IMG/VR virus record: IMGVR_UViG_3300042894_000738
Coordinates: 1-42,553 of that record
Length of the DNA: 42,553 nt
From: a virus
Reading direction: 5' to 3' (one strand)
How positions within the stretch are numbered: the first letter of the stretch is position 1; every line of letters starts with the position of its first letter. Of the stretch, positions 5,472-12,089 are shown piece after piece. The notes below the pieces were generated by a model, which saw only the letters and a program-made list of their open reading frames with translations, did no database searches and was not told where the DNA came from. Both the position numbers and the translations under genes were made by a program.

Positions 5472-5711
5472 ATGACACAAGCGAACTGCTTCTTCTGTTC
5501 AGATCGTACAACGATCGAACGGTTCGGTAAACCGTGGGCTGTGCAGTGTGTTAACGCTGCATGTGGTGCACAAGGCCCACTGCATGAGCGTAGATGCGCT
5601 GCTGTTGAAGCATGGAATGGTATCGCTGCACGATTAGGTGCTGCGTCGCCTACGCCACACATGCCTATGCTCTTTGTCAGAGCTGCGCCACTTGACTTAA
5701 CCTCTCACTAA
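5472..5711 (+). CDS. Lar-family restriction alleviation-like protein
   Basis: Small zinc-binding protein, 79 aa, with the Lar-family layout: CxxC near the N-terminus (C6, C9), a Trp-containing strand leading to C26 and C31 (QCVNAACGAQGP), and an AVEAWN helix (W48, N49). Lar of the Rac prophage modulates type I restriction-modification; most phage members are assigned only by similarity, so an anti-restriction role is plausible but unproven. The start at 5472 is supported by AGGAGG 8 nt upstream; the frame is open to 5448. The P4 -35 element lies inside its 3' end. Confidence 0.75.
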   Translation: MTQANCFFCSDRTTIERFGKPWAVQCVNAACGAQGPLHERRCAAVEAWNGIAARLGAASPTPHMPMLFVRAAPLDLTSH

Positions 5712-5720
5712 TGCTATGAT
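5692..5720 (+). promoter_or_regulatory. Early promoter P4
   Basis: TTGACT at 5692-5697, a 17-bp spacer, and TATGAT at 5715-5720 preceded by TGC. It shares TTGACTTAAC with P2 and P3. The -10 is the left half of a perfect palindrome listed separately. Confidence 0.78.
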
Positions 5721-5732
5721 CTATAGATCATA
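5715..5732. promoter_or_regulatory. 18-bp perfect palindrome over P4 -10/+1 (operator candidate)
   Basis: TATGATCTA followed directly by TAGATCATA, with no spacer. It covers the -10 hexamer and the predicted start, where a bound dimeric repressor would block transcription. The RHH-like protein at 10109 is one candidate ligand, as an inference. Confidence 0.55.
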
Positions 5733-5748
5733 ACGGAGTAATCATGAC

Positions 5749-5967
5749 GTGGCAGTCATTCCAATGCAGTTAGTATCAGTTACACCGAAGTCAGAGCGTG
5801 GTCGTCGCAGCAATGCTGAATGGTCTATCACATATGATATGACTAATAAGCTATGGCACTGGTCTGTGACCATTACACTGTCACCGCAGGTATTCAAGGG
5901 TGAGGCTGCCACACTAGCTGATGCTCGTAAGGAGGTGGCACAGTGTATGCCTAATCATAAGCTATGA
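5749..5967 (+). CDS. Hypothetical protein, 72 aa
   Basis: First gene under P4. The frame starts with GTG at 5749, about 12 nt after GGAG; ATG 5764 is the alternative. An ATG at 5744, better spaced from GGAG, opens only a 9-codon peptide in another frame, perhaps a leader peptide. The protein looks beta-rich (SITYDMTNKLWHWSVTITLSPQVF) with a C-terminal helix (LADARKEVAQCM). No family recognised. Its end overlaps the next ATG by 4 nt. Confidence 0.6.
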   Translation: MAVIPMQLVSVTPKSERGRRSNAEWSITYDMTNKLWHWSVTITLSPQVFKGEAATLADARKEVAQCMPNHKL

Positions 5968-6260
5968 TCCATGTCGATGACAATGCTATGTCACGTAAGC
6001 TATTCATTGAGATGTTACCTACAGATCAGGAAGCATTCCTCAAGGGTATACGTGAACGTAGACTAGCATCTGCTAAGAAGCATGAGGACCTCATGCAGCA
6101 GAAGCAGATTGTCAAAGACAGTAAGACACGAGAGTTGATTGTTAAAGAAGGTGCAATGATGGAGAAGGAACTCCTAGCATTGGATAAAGCAATCGACAAG
6201 GTAGAGAAACGCGCAGCACGTCTTGCTGCATTGCAAGTAATGGTGGATGCAGAGCAATGA
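5964..6260 (+). CDS. Coiled-coil protein, 98 aa
   Basis: Starts at ATG 5964, overlapping the previous stop. Nearly all of the protein from residue 15 on is charged helix with heptad-like leucines (LMQQKQIVKDSKTRELIVKEG, MEKELLALDKAIDKVEKRAARLAAL), so it is probably an extended coiled coil. It overlaps the next gene by 4 nt in a coupled string of four small helical proteins (5964-7188). Function unknown; a scaffold-like partner role is possible. Confidence 0.7.
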   Translation: MIHVDDNAMSRKLFIEMLPTDQEAFLKGIRERRLASAKKHEDLMQQKQIVKDSKTRELIVKEGAMMEKELLALDKAIDKVEKRAARLAALQVMVDAEQ

Positions 6261-6631
6261 GCATTGTTACTGACACTGATGACGTGCCTGAGCATGTGAT
6301 GCAGGAACTGCAACAGTCTGCTGAACAGGCTGAAGGTCTGTATCAAAGCTTCGTTAAGAAGGTTGTATCTGCCGAGGGCAATGCTATTGAAGATGCAAGC
6401 ATTGAACTCTTTGTAGTTATGCAGGCTACGCTGCCTACGGATAGTGATGAAGCTGCGTCACAGTTTCTAGCCGCCGCTCGGCTTAACTGCTTGCTTATTG
6501 CACAGTTGCGTAAGCATCTATCCGATGCAGGTACACCTGTGTCCTTCGACGCATGTAATCTATTCATGCAGAAACTGATGATGACAGTGCAGCAGGCAAC
6601 GATGGGAGAGGAACATAACAGTGTCCATTAA
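6257..6631 (+). CDS. Helical protein, 124 aa, unknown
   Basis: ATGA overlap with the previous gene. The protein is acidic and alpha-helical throughout (VPEHVMQELQQSAEQAEGLY, then SEDA-type loops and long helices with Cys114-like buried positions). No catalytic motif seen. It lies in the coupled string upstream of the nuclease gene and overlaps the next gene by 11 nt. Confidence 0.7.
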   Translation: MSIVTDTDDVPEHVMQELQQSAEQAEGLYQSFVKKVVSAEGNAIEDASIELFVVMQATLPTDSDEAASQFLAAARLNCLLIAQLRKHLSDAGTPVSFDACNLFMQKLMMTVQQATMGEEHNSVH

Positions 6632-6905
6632 GTCACGTGATATCGTTCTACTCGAACGTGAGTTAACAGGACAGATACATCCGGCCTTGTTGAAGATGCT
6701 TGTACGTATTGCAGAGGATCACAATGCGATGAAGCAACAGATCATGACACTGGCTAGTCTCATGGATCGCATGGCGGATAATCAGTCACATACGATCATG
6801 GCTACGAAGCAGTTGCAATCTGCATTGCCATTGCACAAGCGTGCTAAGGAGTTAGCTATCCGTGTGGGTAGTGATCCGACACTGACAGGAGAAGGTGATG
6901 AATAG
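6621..6905 (+). CDS. Helical protein, 94 aa, unknown (GTG start)
   Basis: The start is GTG at 6621, with GGGAGAGG about 10 nt upstream inside the previous gene. The protein is a series of amphipathic helices (VLLERELTGQIHPALLKMLVRIAEDHNAMKQQI split by short turns) with several Met and Gln, probably oligomeric. No family recognised. The C-terminus overlaps the next gene. Confidence 0.65.
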   Translation: MSIKSRDIVLLERELTGQIHPALLKMLVRIAEDHNAMKQQIMTLASLMDRMADNQSHTIMATKQLQSALPLHKRAKELAIRVGSDPTLTGEGDE

Positions 6906-7188
6906 TAGGAATGATCTGCTCGGTAATCCCGAACCAGAGATTACTACACATATTCAACGTAAGTTGAAGCGTGAGATACCTGATGTGATGCACGTGGCAC
7001 GTGATGTGCCTAAGCCTGCCAGGCCGGCGACAGGTTATCTATCTATTCGACAGACACGTGTTGGCAACTACGTTGTCAGCGTAACGGGTGATACGAAGTC
7101 ATCGAACCAACGCATTAGTAGCCTCAATGAACTGCTTACCTTCGTAGGTGATTGGGCTAGTGGACAGTTCAATGAACGGAGAGAATGA
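6898..7188 (+). CDS. Hypothetical protein, 96 aa
   Basis: ATG 6898 is preferred to GTG 6895 (GGAGAAGG upstream serves both). The N-terminal half is basic and polar; the C-terminal half (YLSIRQTRVGNYVVSVTGDTKSSNQRISSLNELLTFVGDW) looks like a three-stranded sheet plus helix. Could be a nucleic-acid-binding accessory to the adjacent nuclease, but only position suggests that. Confidence 0.65.
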   Translation: MNSRNDLLGNPEPEITTHIQRKLKREIPDVMHVARDVPKPARPATGYLSIRQTRVGNYVVSVTGDTKSSNQRISSLNELLTFVGDWASGQFNERRE

Positions 7189-7190
7189 CC

Positions 7191-8273
7191 ATGCGTCCAT
7201 GGCAGAAGGTTAACATTGTTAAGGCTACAGCAGATGACATAGCTAGGCTAGAGTCATTCGACTACACTAAGCTGAGTGCCACTAACACATGTCCTACATG
7301 GGGTATCATTCGATACTCTAAGCATCTGACTATGCCCGGCGGTGGCCGTGCTATGGCGCTCGAAGCAGGTAGTGCTATGCATGAATGCTTCTCTGTAATC
7401 AGGCTGATCCAGCTTGGACACATCCAAGGTCAGTGCCTAAGTGCACACATGCACTACCATGGTATCCGTCTGTTCGGTGAACAGCGATGGGCTACCATCA
7501 TTGCAGGATGGAATGACTTAGACCTAAGCATATCCATGCGTAACGCTGCATTGGAATGTTTATCTACCGCAGGATACGTCGATGACATGTATGACAGGAG
7601 ACGTACTTACACTAACCTCGAAACATCCTTGTTATATTACGTTCAGCGATGGGACAGTAGCCGCTATCCCATTTGGGTTGAAGATGTCAATGATCCTACC
7701 GCCTGGGTCGGTATCGAGATCCCTTTTGCTATCAAAGTTAGCGCATATGGATGCGTCGATGACGGTGACTATCTCATCCATGAGTTCATCTACACAGGTA
7801 GAGTCGATGGACTCCACACAGACCGTGATGGAGCTTTGATTGTACAAGAGAACAAGACTGCATCACGTCTAGACGACGCATGGCGTATGTCATTCGAGAT
7901 GTCACATCAAGTGACAGGCTACAGTGTAGCTGCCTCACTGTGGTGCGGTCAGTCTGTCGAACGTGCGTTAGTCATTGGTCTGACTATACCATTACCACGT
8001 ATGATGACTGATGGCATGGCCATTGAACAGGTCCGTCGTCCATCATGGACTAAGGAACGCTGGTTCAGTTGGCTAGAGCATACAATAGGATTACATCTAC
8101 AGCACGTAGATGATCCTATCAACGCACCGAAGTACACGCACTCGTGTAACAGATACTTCCGTCCTTGTGCATTCATTCCACTATGTGCTACTGATCCAGA
8201 GGATCAGAAGCTAGTGTATAGTGAGATGGTTAAGGAAGAATGGAGTCCATTGGTGGAGAAGGCCGGTGATTAA
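7191..8273 (+). CDS. RecB/Cas4-like PD-(D/E)XK nuclease with Fe-S cluster
   Basis: Phage exonuclease of the RecB/Cas4/AddB type, probably degrading DNA ends for recombination. Seen in the 360-aa protein: H64 in a GSAMHE motif, D206 in GRVDGL, the E220-N-K222 core (LIVQENKT), and Q240/Y244 in HQVTGY. Four cysteines placed as in Fe-S nucleases (C34 in ATNTC near the N-terminus, then C319, C326, C332) should hold a 4Fe-4S cluster. ATG 7191 is preferred over 7185 because GGAGAG is then about 6 nt away. It is immediately followed by the Sak4-like ATPase and SSB candidate, a typical phage recombination cassette. Confidence 0.85.
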   Translation: MRPWQKVNIVKATADDIARLESFDYTKLSATNTCPTWGIIRYSKHLTMPGGGRAMALEAGSAMHECFSVIRLIQLGHIQGQCLSAHMHYHGIRLFGEQRWATIIAGWNDLDLSISMRNAALECLSTAGYVDDMYDRRRTYTNLETSLLYYVQRWDSSRYPIWVEDVNDPTAWVGIEIPFAIKVSAYGCVDDGDYLIHEFIYTGRVDGLHTDRDGALIVQENKTASRLDDAWRMSFEMSHQVTGYSVAASLWCGQSVERALVIGLTIPLPRMMTDGMAIEQVRRPSWTKERWFSWLEHTIGLHLQHVDDPINAPKYTHSCNRYFRPCAFIPLCATDPEDQKLVYSEMVKEEWSPLVEKAGD

Positions 8274-8276
8274 CCA

Positions 8277-9089
8277 ATGCAACTAGGTAACATCACCGTT
8301 CAATCCTCTGCCGACAGACAAGAACTGTTAACCATGTTACTATGGGGTAAGCCTGCATGTGGCAAGACTGTCCTTGCATCTACTGCCCCAGGTAAGAAAC
8401 TCTGGTTACAGTTTGATCCTGCTGGCACAGCATCACTGCGTCGCAGTGAGGATATCCTCGTAGCTGACTTCGCAGGTTACAAGCCTGCACAGTTAGAGAA
8501 CTTCAAACAAGGAGGTATCATTGAGAAGGACTTGCTCAAGCTCATTGCAGAGCAAGGTGTAAACACCATTGTCGTAGATAGTCTCACGTCATTCGGACAG
8601 CTTGCATTGTACTATGGTATCAGTACAGGTAAGGCTAACCGTGGCACATTCCGTGCGTCTATCGAAGCACCGGGCCAGACAGGCTACGGTGTGCGATCTG
8701 CAATGGTCCTTGACTTCTGTGCCATGGTACTGCGAGTAGCATCTGACACCAAGTGTCATTGCATATTCATTGCTCACGATCGTGAGTCAATGGATGATGA
8801 CGGTAAGCTAAGTGAGATTACACTCTCACTTGGTGGACAAGGTGCGACAGTGTTACCTGCTAAGATCAGTGAGATGTGGCACATCGAGGACACCGGACGT
8901 GAGCGACTGATCTACACACGTAACCACGGTATAAAGCGTCCTATGCGAACACGCATGTTCCTTATGGATGACAAGGTTACGAAGTTCGTATGTCAGTATA
9001 ACCAAGTTAACGGCACAGGTGATGGCATCACACAGTGGTATGAAGCATGGAAAGCGAATGGCTTTAACCCTGTGCCTGCACCGAAGTAA
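8277..9089 (+). CDS. Sak4-like RecA-fold ATPase (single-strand annealing/recombination)
   Basis: Sak4 proteins are minimal RecA-like phage recombinases that promote single-strand annealing with an SSB partner. Walker A is GKPACGKT at residues 24-31, and a Walker B-like strand NTIVVDSLTSFG lies near residues 95-106. Later motifs include CIFIAHD (sensor-like) and the C-terminal WYEAW. At 270 aa the length fits the family. It is located 3 nt after the RecB-like nuclease and upstream of the likely SSB. The last residues run into a hairpin and promoter P5. Confidence 0.85.
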   Translation: MQLGNITVQSSADRQELLTMLLWGKPACGKTVLASTAPGKKLWLQFDPAGTASLRRSEDILVADFAGYKPAQLENFKQGGIIEKDLLKLIAEQGVNTIVVDSLTSFGQLALYYGISTGKANRGTFRASIEAPGQTGYGVRSAMVLDFCAMVLRVASDTKCHCIFIAHDRESMDDDGKLSEITLSLGGQGATVLPAKISEMWHIEDTGRERLIYTRNHGIKRPMRTRMFLMDDKVTKFVCQYNQVNGTGDGITQWYEAWKANGFNPVPAPK

Positions 9090-9097
9090 CCCCATAT

Positions 9098-9117
9098 CTA
9101 GTGGCTGACACCACTAG
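9098..9117. terminator. Intergenic hairpin after Sak4-like gene
   Basis: CTAGTGG (9098-9104) and CCACTAG (9111-9117) with a CTGACA loop, but no T-run. It may protect the 3' end or weakly terminate the transcript before P5. Confidence 0.35.
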
Positions 9118-9137
9118 CTCCGCACCATATGTATGGC

Positions 9138-9166
9138 TTGACATAAGCTGCGTGATCTACTATACA
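9138..9166 (+). promoter_or_regulatory. Early promoter P5
   Basis: TTGACA at 9138-9143, a 17-bp spacer, and TATACA at 9161-9166 (TACTAT at 9158 is an alternative). A dyad ACAAG-C-CTTGT (9164-9174) lies at the expected start and could form a tiny 5' hairpin. Drives the gene at 9198. Confidence 0.7.
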
Positions 9167-9197
9167 AGCCTTGTTGCAACAGAGAGTGTTAACATCC

Positions 9198-9611
9198 ATG
9201 ACTGAAATCAGTTCTGTCTATGAATACTCGCAGGACATTGCCTCTGCTGAGGCACCGCCTCCGCTGCCCACGGGTGAATACCGTGCGTCAGTGCGTAGCG
9301 TTGAAGCTGCTATCTCTAAGTCGAGTGGCAAGCCTATGATGGTGCTTACGTACTACGTCAGCCCTGACCAGTATCCTGCGGACTACACGGAAGGTAATGC
9401 CGACGGTGAGACGCTGAACTTCTATCAGCCTCTCGAAGACACGCCTCGTAACCGCTTCCGTCTGCGTAAGTTCTGTGAGATGCACGGTGTCGTGCCGTCA
9501 CGTCGCATCAACCTGCCTGACTTCATTGGTCAGGATGTTATCATGAACGTGTCTCATGAGGATTACCAGGGTATCCCGCAGGCACGCGGTAACCCGGTCC
9601 GAGGGGCTTAA
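9198..9611 (+). CDS. Probable phage ssDNA-binding protein (DUF669-like)
   Basis: The 137-aa protein has the layout of SSBs paired with Sak4: a proline-rich N-terminus (APPPLPTGEYRASVRSVEAAISKSSGKPMMVLTYYV) leading into a beta-barrel-like body, then LRKFCEMHGVVPS and a GQDVIMNVSHEDYQGIPQ strand pair. The assignment rests on this pattern and on the gene pair with the Sak4-like ATPase. It has its own promoter and GC-rich, CTA-free codon use, as expected for an abundant protein. ATG 9198 is chosen over TTG 9171 because the upstream codons lie across the promoter start. Confidence 0.65.
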   Translation: MTEISSVYEYSQDIASAEAPPPLPTGEYRASVRSVEAAISKSSGKPMMVLTYYVSPDQYPADYTEGNADGETLNFYQPLEDTPRNRFRLRKFCEMHGVVPSRRINLPDFIGQDVIMNVSHEDYQGIPQARGNPVRGA

Positions 9612-9618
9612 CATACGT

Positions 9619-9650
9619 TAGGGCACATTTCTCATTGACAATGTGCCCTA
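9619..9650. promoter_or_regulatory. 11-bp perfect inverted repeat overlapping P6 -35
   Basis: TAGGGCACATT (9619-9629) and AATGTGCCCTA (9640-9650) with a 10-nt loop. No T-run follows, so a pure terminator is unlikely. The -35 of P6 (9635-9640) lies in the loop and right arm, so it may be an operator, or a 3' stabilising stem for the upstream mRNA. Confidence 0.55.
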
Positions 9651-9663
9651 GCCTTGCTACATA
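9635..9663 (+). promoter_or_regulatory. Early promoter P6
   Basis: TTGACA at 9635-9640, a 17-bp spacer, and TACATA at 9658-9663 preceded by TGC. A small hairpin TGAGG/CCTCA (9672-9687) sits at the predicted transcript 5' end. Confidence 0.7.
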
Positions 9664-9713
9664 CAATCTCATGAGGCACAGACCTCACCTACTACAGCAA
9701 AGGTTCATAACAC

Positions 9714-9986
9714 ATGGCTCGTTCTCCGAAGACTGACGACACTGGCGCCGCGAAGCCGGTGCGCACGCAGGGTCCGCGTAAGCTGTTCCTGGTCCTCAAG
9801 CCCGGCACCGATGTTGCCTCCATCCGTCAGTCGATCTCTGCCGTTACCTTCAACGGCCGTAAGATGCTCGACATGATCTCTGGCTCCAATGAGCCGTGTC
9901 CGTTCCTGACTTACACGATTGTCGCTGACAAGCGTGGTAAGCCTGCGGATGACCTCGTTGCCGATGGCAGCGCGGAGCAGGTCTAA
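9714..9986 (+). CDS. Hypothetical abundant early protein, 90 aa
   Basis: A single gene with its own promoter (P6) and terminator, and marked high-expression codon use (CTG, GCC, GGC; no CTA), unlike most neighbours. The N-terminus is basic and low complexity (MARSPKTDDTGAAKPVRTQGPRK), followed by a compact domain (LFLVLKPGTDVASIRQSISAVTFNGRKML) and an acidic end. It could bind nucleic acid or a host protein; no family recognised. The ribosome site is weak (AAAGG about 13 nt upstream). A structured RNA follows its stop. Confidence 0.75.
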   Translation: MARSPKTDDTGAAKPVRTQGPRKLFLVLKPGTDVASIRQSISAVTFNGRKMLDMISGSNEPCPFLTYTIVADKRGKPADDLVADGSAEQV

Positions 9987-9992
9987 CTCCCT

Positions 9993-10053
9993 CTACGCGG
10001 CGTGGATGCGTGGCATCCCGCAGCGGCCTGAGTAGCGAAGGCACGCCGCCTAG
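9993..10053 (+). ncRNA. Candidate small structured RNA in 3' region of gene 9714
   Basis: GCGGCGTG (9997-10004) pairs with CACGCCGC (10042-10049), extended by CTA/TAG across a C-C mismatch (9993-9995 with 10051-10053). Inside is a perfect hairpin GATGC-GTG-GCATC (10005-10017) and weaker CCG/CGG and CCT/AGG pairings, giving a branched fold. An intrinsic terminator begins at the next base (10054). Stable fold plus terminator is the layout of a 3'-UTR-derived small RNA. No ORF explains the sequence. Confidence 0.5.
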
Positions 10054-10088
10054 AACCCCACTGGTAGTCCCTATCAGTGGGGTTTCTT
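10054..10088 (+). terminator. Intrinsic terminator after 9714 unit
   Basis: AACCCCACTG (10054-10063) pairs perfectly with CAGTGGGGTT (10075-10084) around an 11-nt loop, and the tract reads TTTCTT at its end. Confidence 0.8.
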
Positions 10089-10108
10089 AGCTACATAAGG
10101 TATCCACA

Positions 10109-10372
10109 ATGAGTTCGTATGTATCCGATCCCACTGACAAAGTCACAGTGCCGCGTCCTATTCCATTAGAACACCGTAGAGGTATTCGTAACCTTAACTC
10201 ACACGGTGCTCCATTGGCTGTACGCATTCATGTCGATGACATTGAACTGCTAGATGCAGAGGCACATGTGCTTGGTATTACACGCGCTGCGTTAATACGA
10301 TGGTTCGCTGTGCTAGGTGCACAGGAACTGCATTATCAACGTACGCGTGTACGAAAGGATGTTACTCCATGA
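10109..10372 (+). CDS. Ribbon-helix-helix-like DNA-binding protein
   Basis: 87 aa. After a polar N-terminus, residues 35-72 show the ribbon-helix-helix pattern: a strand (PLAVRIHVD), helix (DIELLDAEAHVL), a Gly turn, and a second helix (TRAALIRWFAVLGAQEL). RHH proteins bind palindromic operators as dimers through the paired strands. It is therefore the best candidate regulator in the window for the operator-like palindromes near 5715, 791 and 25384, although the pairing is inference. AAGG precedes the ATG; the stop overlaps the next gene by 4 nt. Confidence 0.6.
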   Translation: MSSYVSDPTDKVTVPRPIPLEHRRGIRNLNSHGAPLAVRIHVDDIELLDAEAHVLGITRAALIRWFAVLGAQELHYQRTRVRKDVTP

Positions 10373-10803
10373 AGTTGTCAATCGAGATTGATAACCTGTT
10401 GACATGTGTAAATGATATCCAAGCTAAGGCTGGTGATCAGGTTGTGATCTACCAAGGCGCAGTGCTTTGTGTGTACAAGGCTCCATTGGTATGTGAGACT
10501 GCGGTGAAGCAGCGTTACACTAAGCCTATTGAGGCTGTATTATCCGTGCGTGATCTTACGCCAGCACATCGCTATAGGATACTGTCAATCATCTTAGCCG
10601 TGCCCTATCTAGCCTTACGCACACTGCGTAACTATTCTCCTACTACCTTCCCTGAAGGATGCAAGGCATGGATGATGGCGCTGCGCAATGAGGGACTGCT
10701 CACTGTAGAGCCTAGTAGTCAGATGACTAAGCGTGGCACGTGTTATCTTATTACCGATGCAGGTAAGCAGTTCATCAAAGAATATGAGGATGTGCGTCCA
10801 TGA
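10369..10803 (+). CDS. Protein with possible winged-helix C-terminus, 144 aa
   Basis: ATG 10369 overlaps the stop of the RHH-like gene; the earlier in-frame GTG at 10300 has no support. The N-terminal 60 residues look alpha/beta. The C-terminal part (KAWMMALRNEGLLTVEPSSQMTKRG with YLITDAGKQFIKEYE) resembles the recognition helix and wing of a winged helix-turn-helix. It could act together with the RHH-like protein. No family name can be given. Confidence 0.6.
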   Translation: MKLSIEIDNLLTCVNDIQAKAGDQVVIYQGAVLCVYKAPLVCETAVKQRYTKPIEAVLSVRDLTPAHRYRILSIILAVPYLALRTLRNYSPTTFPEGCKAWMMALRNEGLLTVEPSSQMTKRGTCYLITDAGKQFIKEYEDVRP

Positions 10804-12089
10804 GTAATGAGATTACACTAGAGCAGCTTGATGACAAGCAGCGTCTAGCTGTAGAACAAGGACTAGATGTAAGTAAACGCATCTCTGCTGTCGCTGGTCC
10901 AGCGGGTAGCGGTAAGACTACTATCATGCGTATGATTTACAATGGACTGACTGAGGCAGGGTATACTGTTAAGCTAGCTGCGCCTACAGGCAAAGCTGCT
11001 AAGCGTATCCGTGAGGCTACTGGCTTACCTGCTGGTACACTGCACATGCTGCTAGAGTACACTCGTCCATTGGAAATCGACGATAAGACTGGTAAGCCAT
11101 TCGGTGACACGTTCCCACGTCGTACTAAGGAGAACCCACTGGAATGTGATGTAGTCATCGGTGATGAGTACATGATGGTTAACCATGAGTTACACCGTAA
11201 CCTCATTGACGCATTGCAATCAGGTGCTAGGCTCATTGTCCTCGGTGATGTATCACAGCTACCGCCTATTGAGAGTAGTCCTATCCTAGCGCAGAAGCCT
11301 GCACCGTTCAAGATACTCCTTGATAAGTTCAATGGCATTTACTTAGACAAGGTACATCGCACCGCTGATGACAGTGGCATTCTACTGAATGCACAGCGCA
11401 TCCTCGGTGGTACAGCACCTATGCCCAACACAGACTTCACACGGATCATCACAGATAAGCCTGTCGATGAACTCGTTGCTGCGTTAGACAAGGCTGACTA
11501 CACTGCATTGAACAATCAGATTATCACCCCTGCTAACAAGTCATGGGTTGGTACATTGAAACTCAATGCTACGCTACAGACTGTCCTCATGGACAATGAT
11601 CGTCACACGCTTAGCCTACCACGTAACAAGTGGGACGCAGCCAATGCCGTCCGTGTCGGTGTTGGTGATAAAGTCATCATGACTAAGAATTGGTACGACC
11701 TCGACTGCGAGGACGGCAGTAAGGGCGTGTTCAATGGTGAAGTGGGTAAGGTAATCGAAGTCAGTGACGTAGAGGAAGTAGTCGTAGACTTCGATGATCG
11801 TATCTGTCGTATCCCTCCTGCTGTTCAGCTAGTGTATAATAACAAGGTTACCGTTGGTTATCCACAACGTGATATCTACCTAGCCTACGTAGTGACTACG
11901 CATAAAGCACAAGGCAGTGAGTACGATCACATCGTATATGTATTGAACAAGTCAATGCTTGCGATGATGAACCGTAAGAACATGTATACAGCCTTGACAC
12001 GTGCAAGGAAACATGCTACATTGATTACTGACATGGCGTCATTGAGCATGAGTGTAACAACTAAAGAACCGAAGGTGTTTAGTAAATGA
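10800..12089 (+). CDS. RecD/Dda-like SF1B DNA helicase
   Basis: 5'-3' type superfamily 1 helicase, 429 aa. Motifs in order: a Q-like LDDKQRLAVE (residues 10-19), Walker A GPAGSGKT (33-40), motif Ia APTGKAAKRI (61-70), Walker B VVIGDEYM (118-125), motif III GDVSQLPP (149-156), motif V TTHKAQGSEYD, and motif VI YTALTRARK near the C-terminus. The length matches Dda or a RecD2 without its N-terminal domain. It probably unwinds duplex at the fork or during recombination. Overlaps both neighbours by 4 nt. Confidence 0.92.
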   Translation: MSNEITLEQLDDKQRLAVEQGLDVSKRISAVAGPAGSGKTTIMRMIYNGLTEAGYTVKLAAPTGKAAKRIREATGLPAGTLHMLLEYTRPLEIDDKTGKPFGDTFPRRTKENPLECDVVIGDEYMMVNHELHRNLIDALQSGARLIVLGDVSQLPPIESSPILAQKPAPFKILLDKFNGIYLDKVHRTADDSGILLNAQRILGGTAPMPNTDFTRIITDKPVDELVAALDKADYTALNNQIITPANKSWVGTLKLNATLQTVLMDNDRHTLSLPRNKWDAANAVRVGVGDKVIMTKNWYDLDCEDGSKGVFNGEVGKVIEVSDVEEVVVDFDDRICRIPPAVQLVYNNKVTVGYPQRDIYLAYVVTTHKAQGSEYDHIVYVLNKSMLAMMNRKNMYTALTRARKHATLITDMASLSMSVTTKEPKVFSK

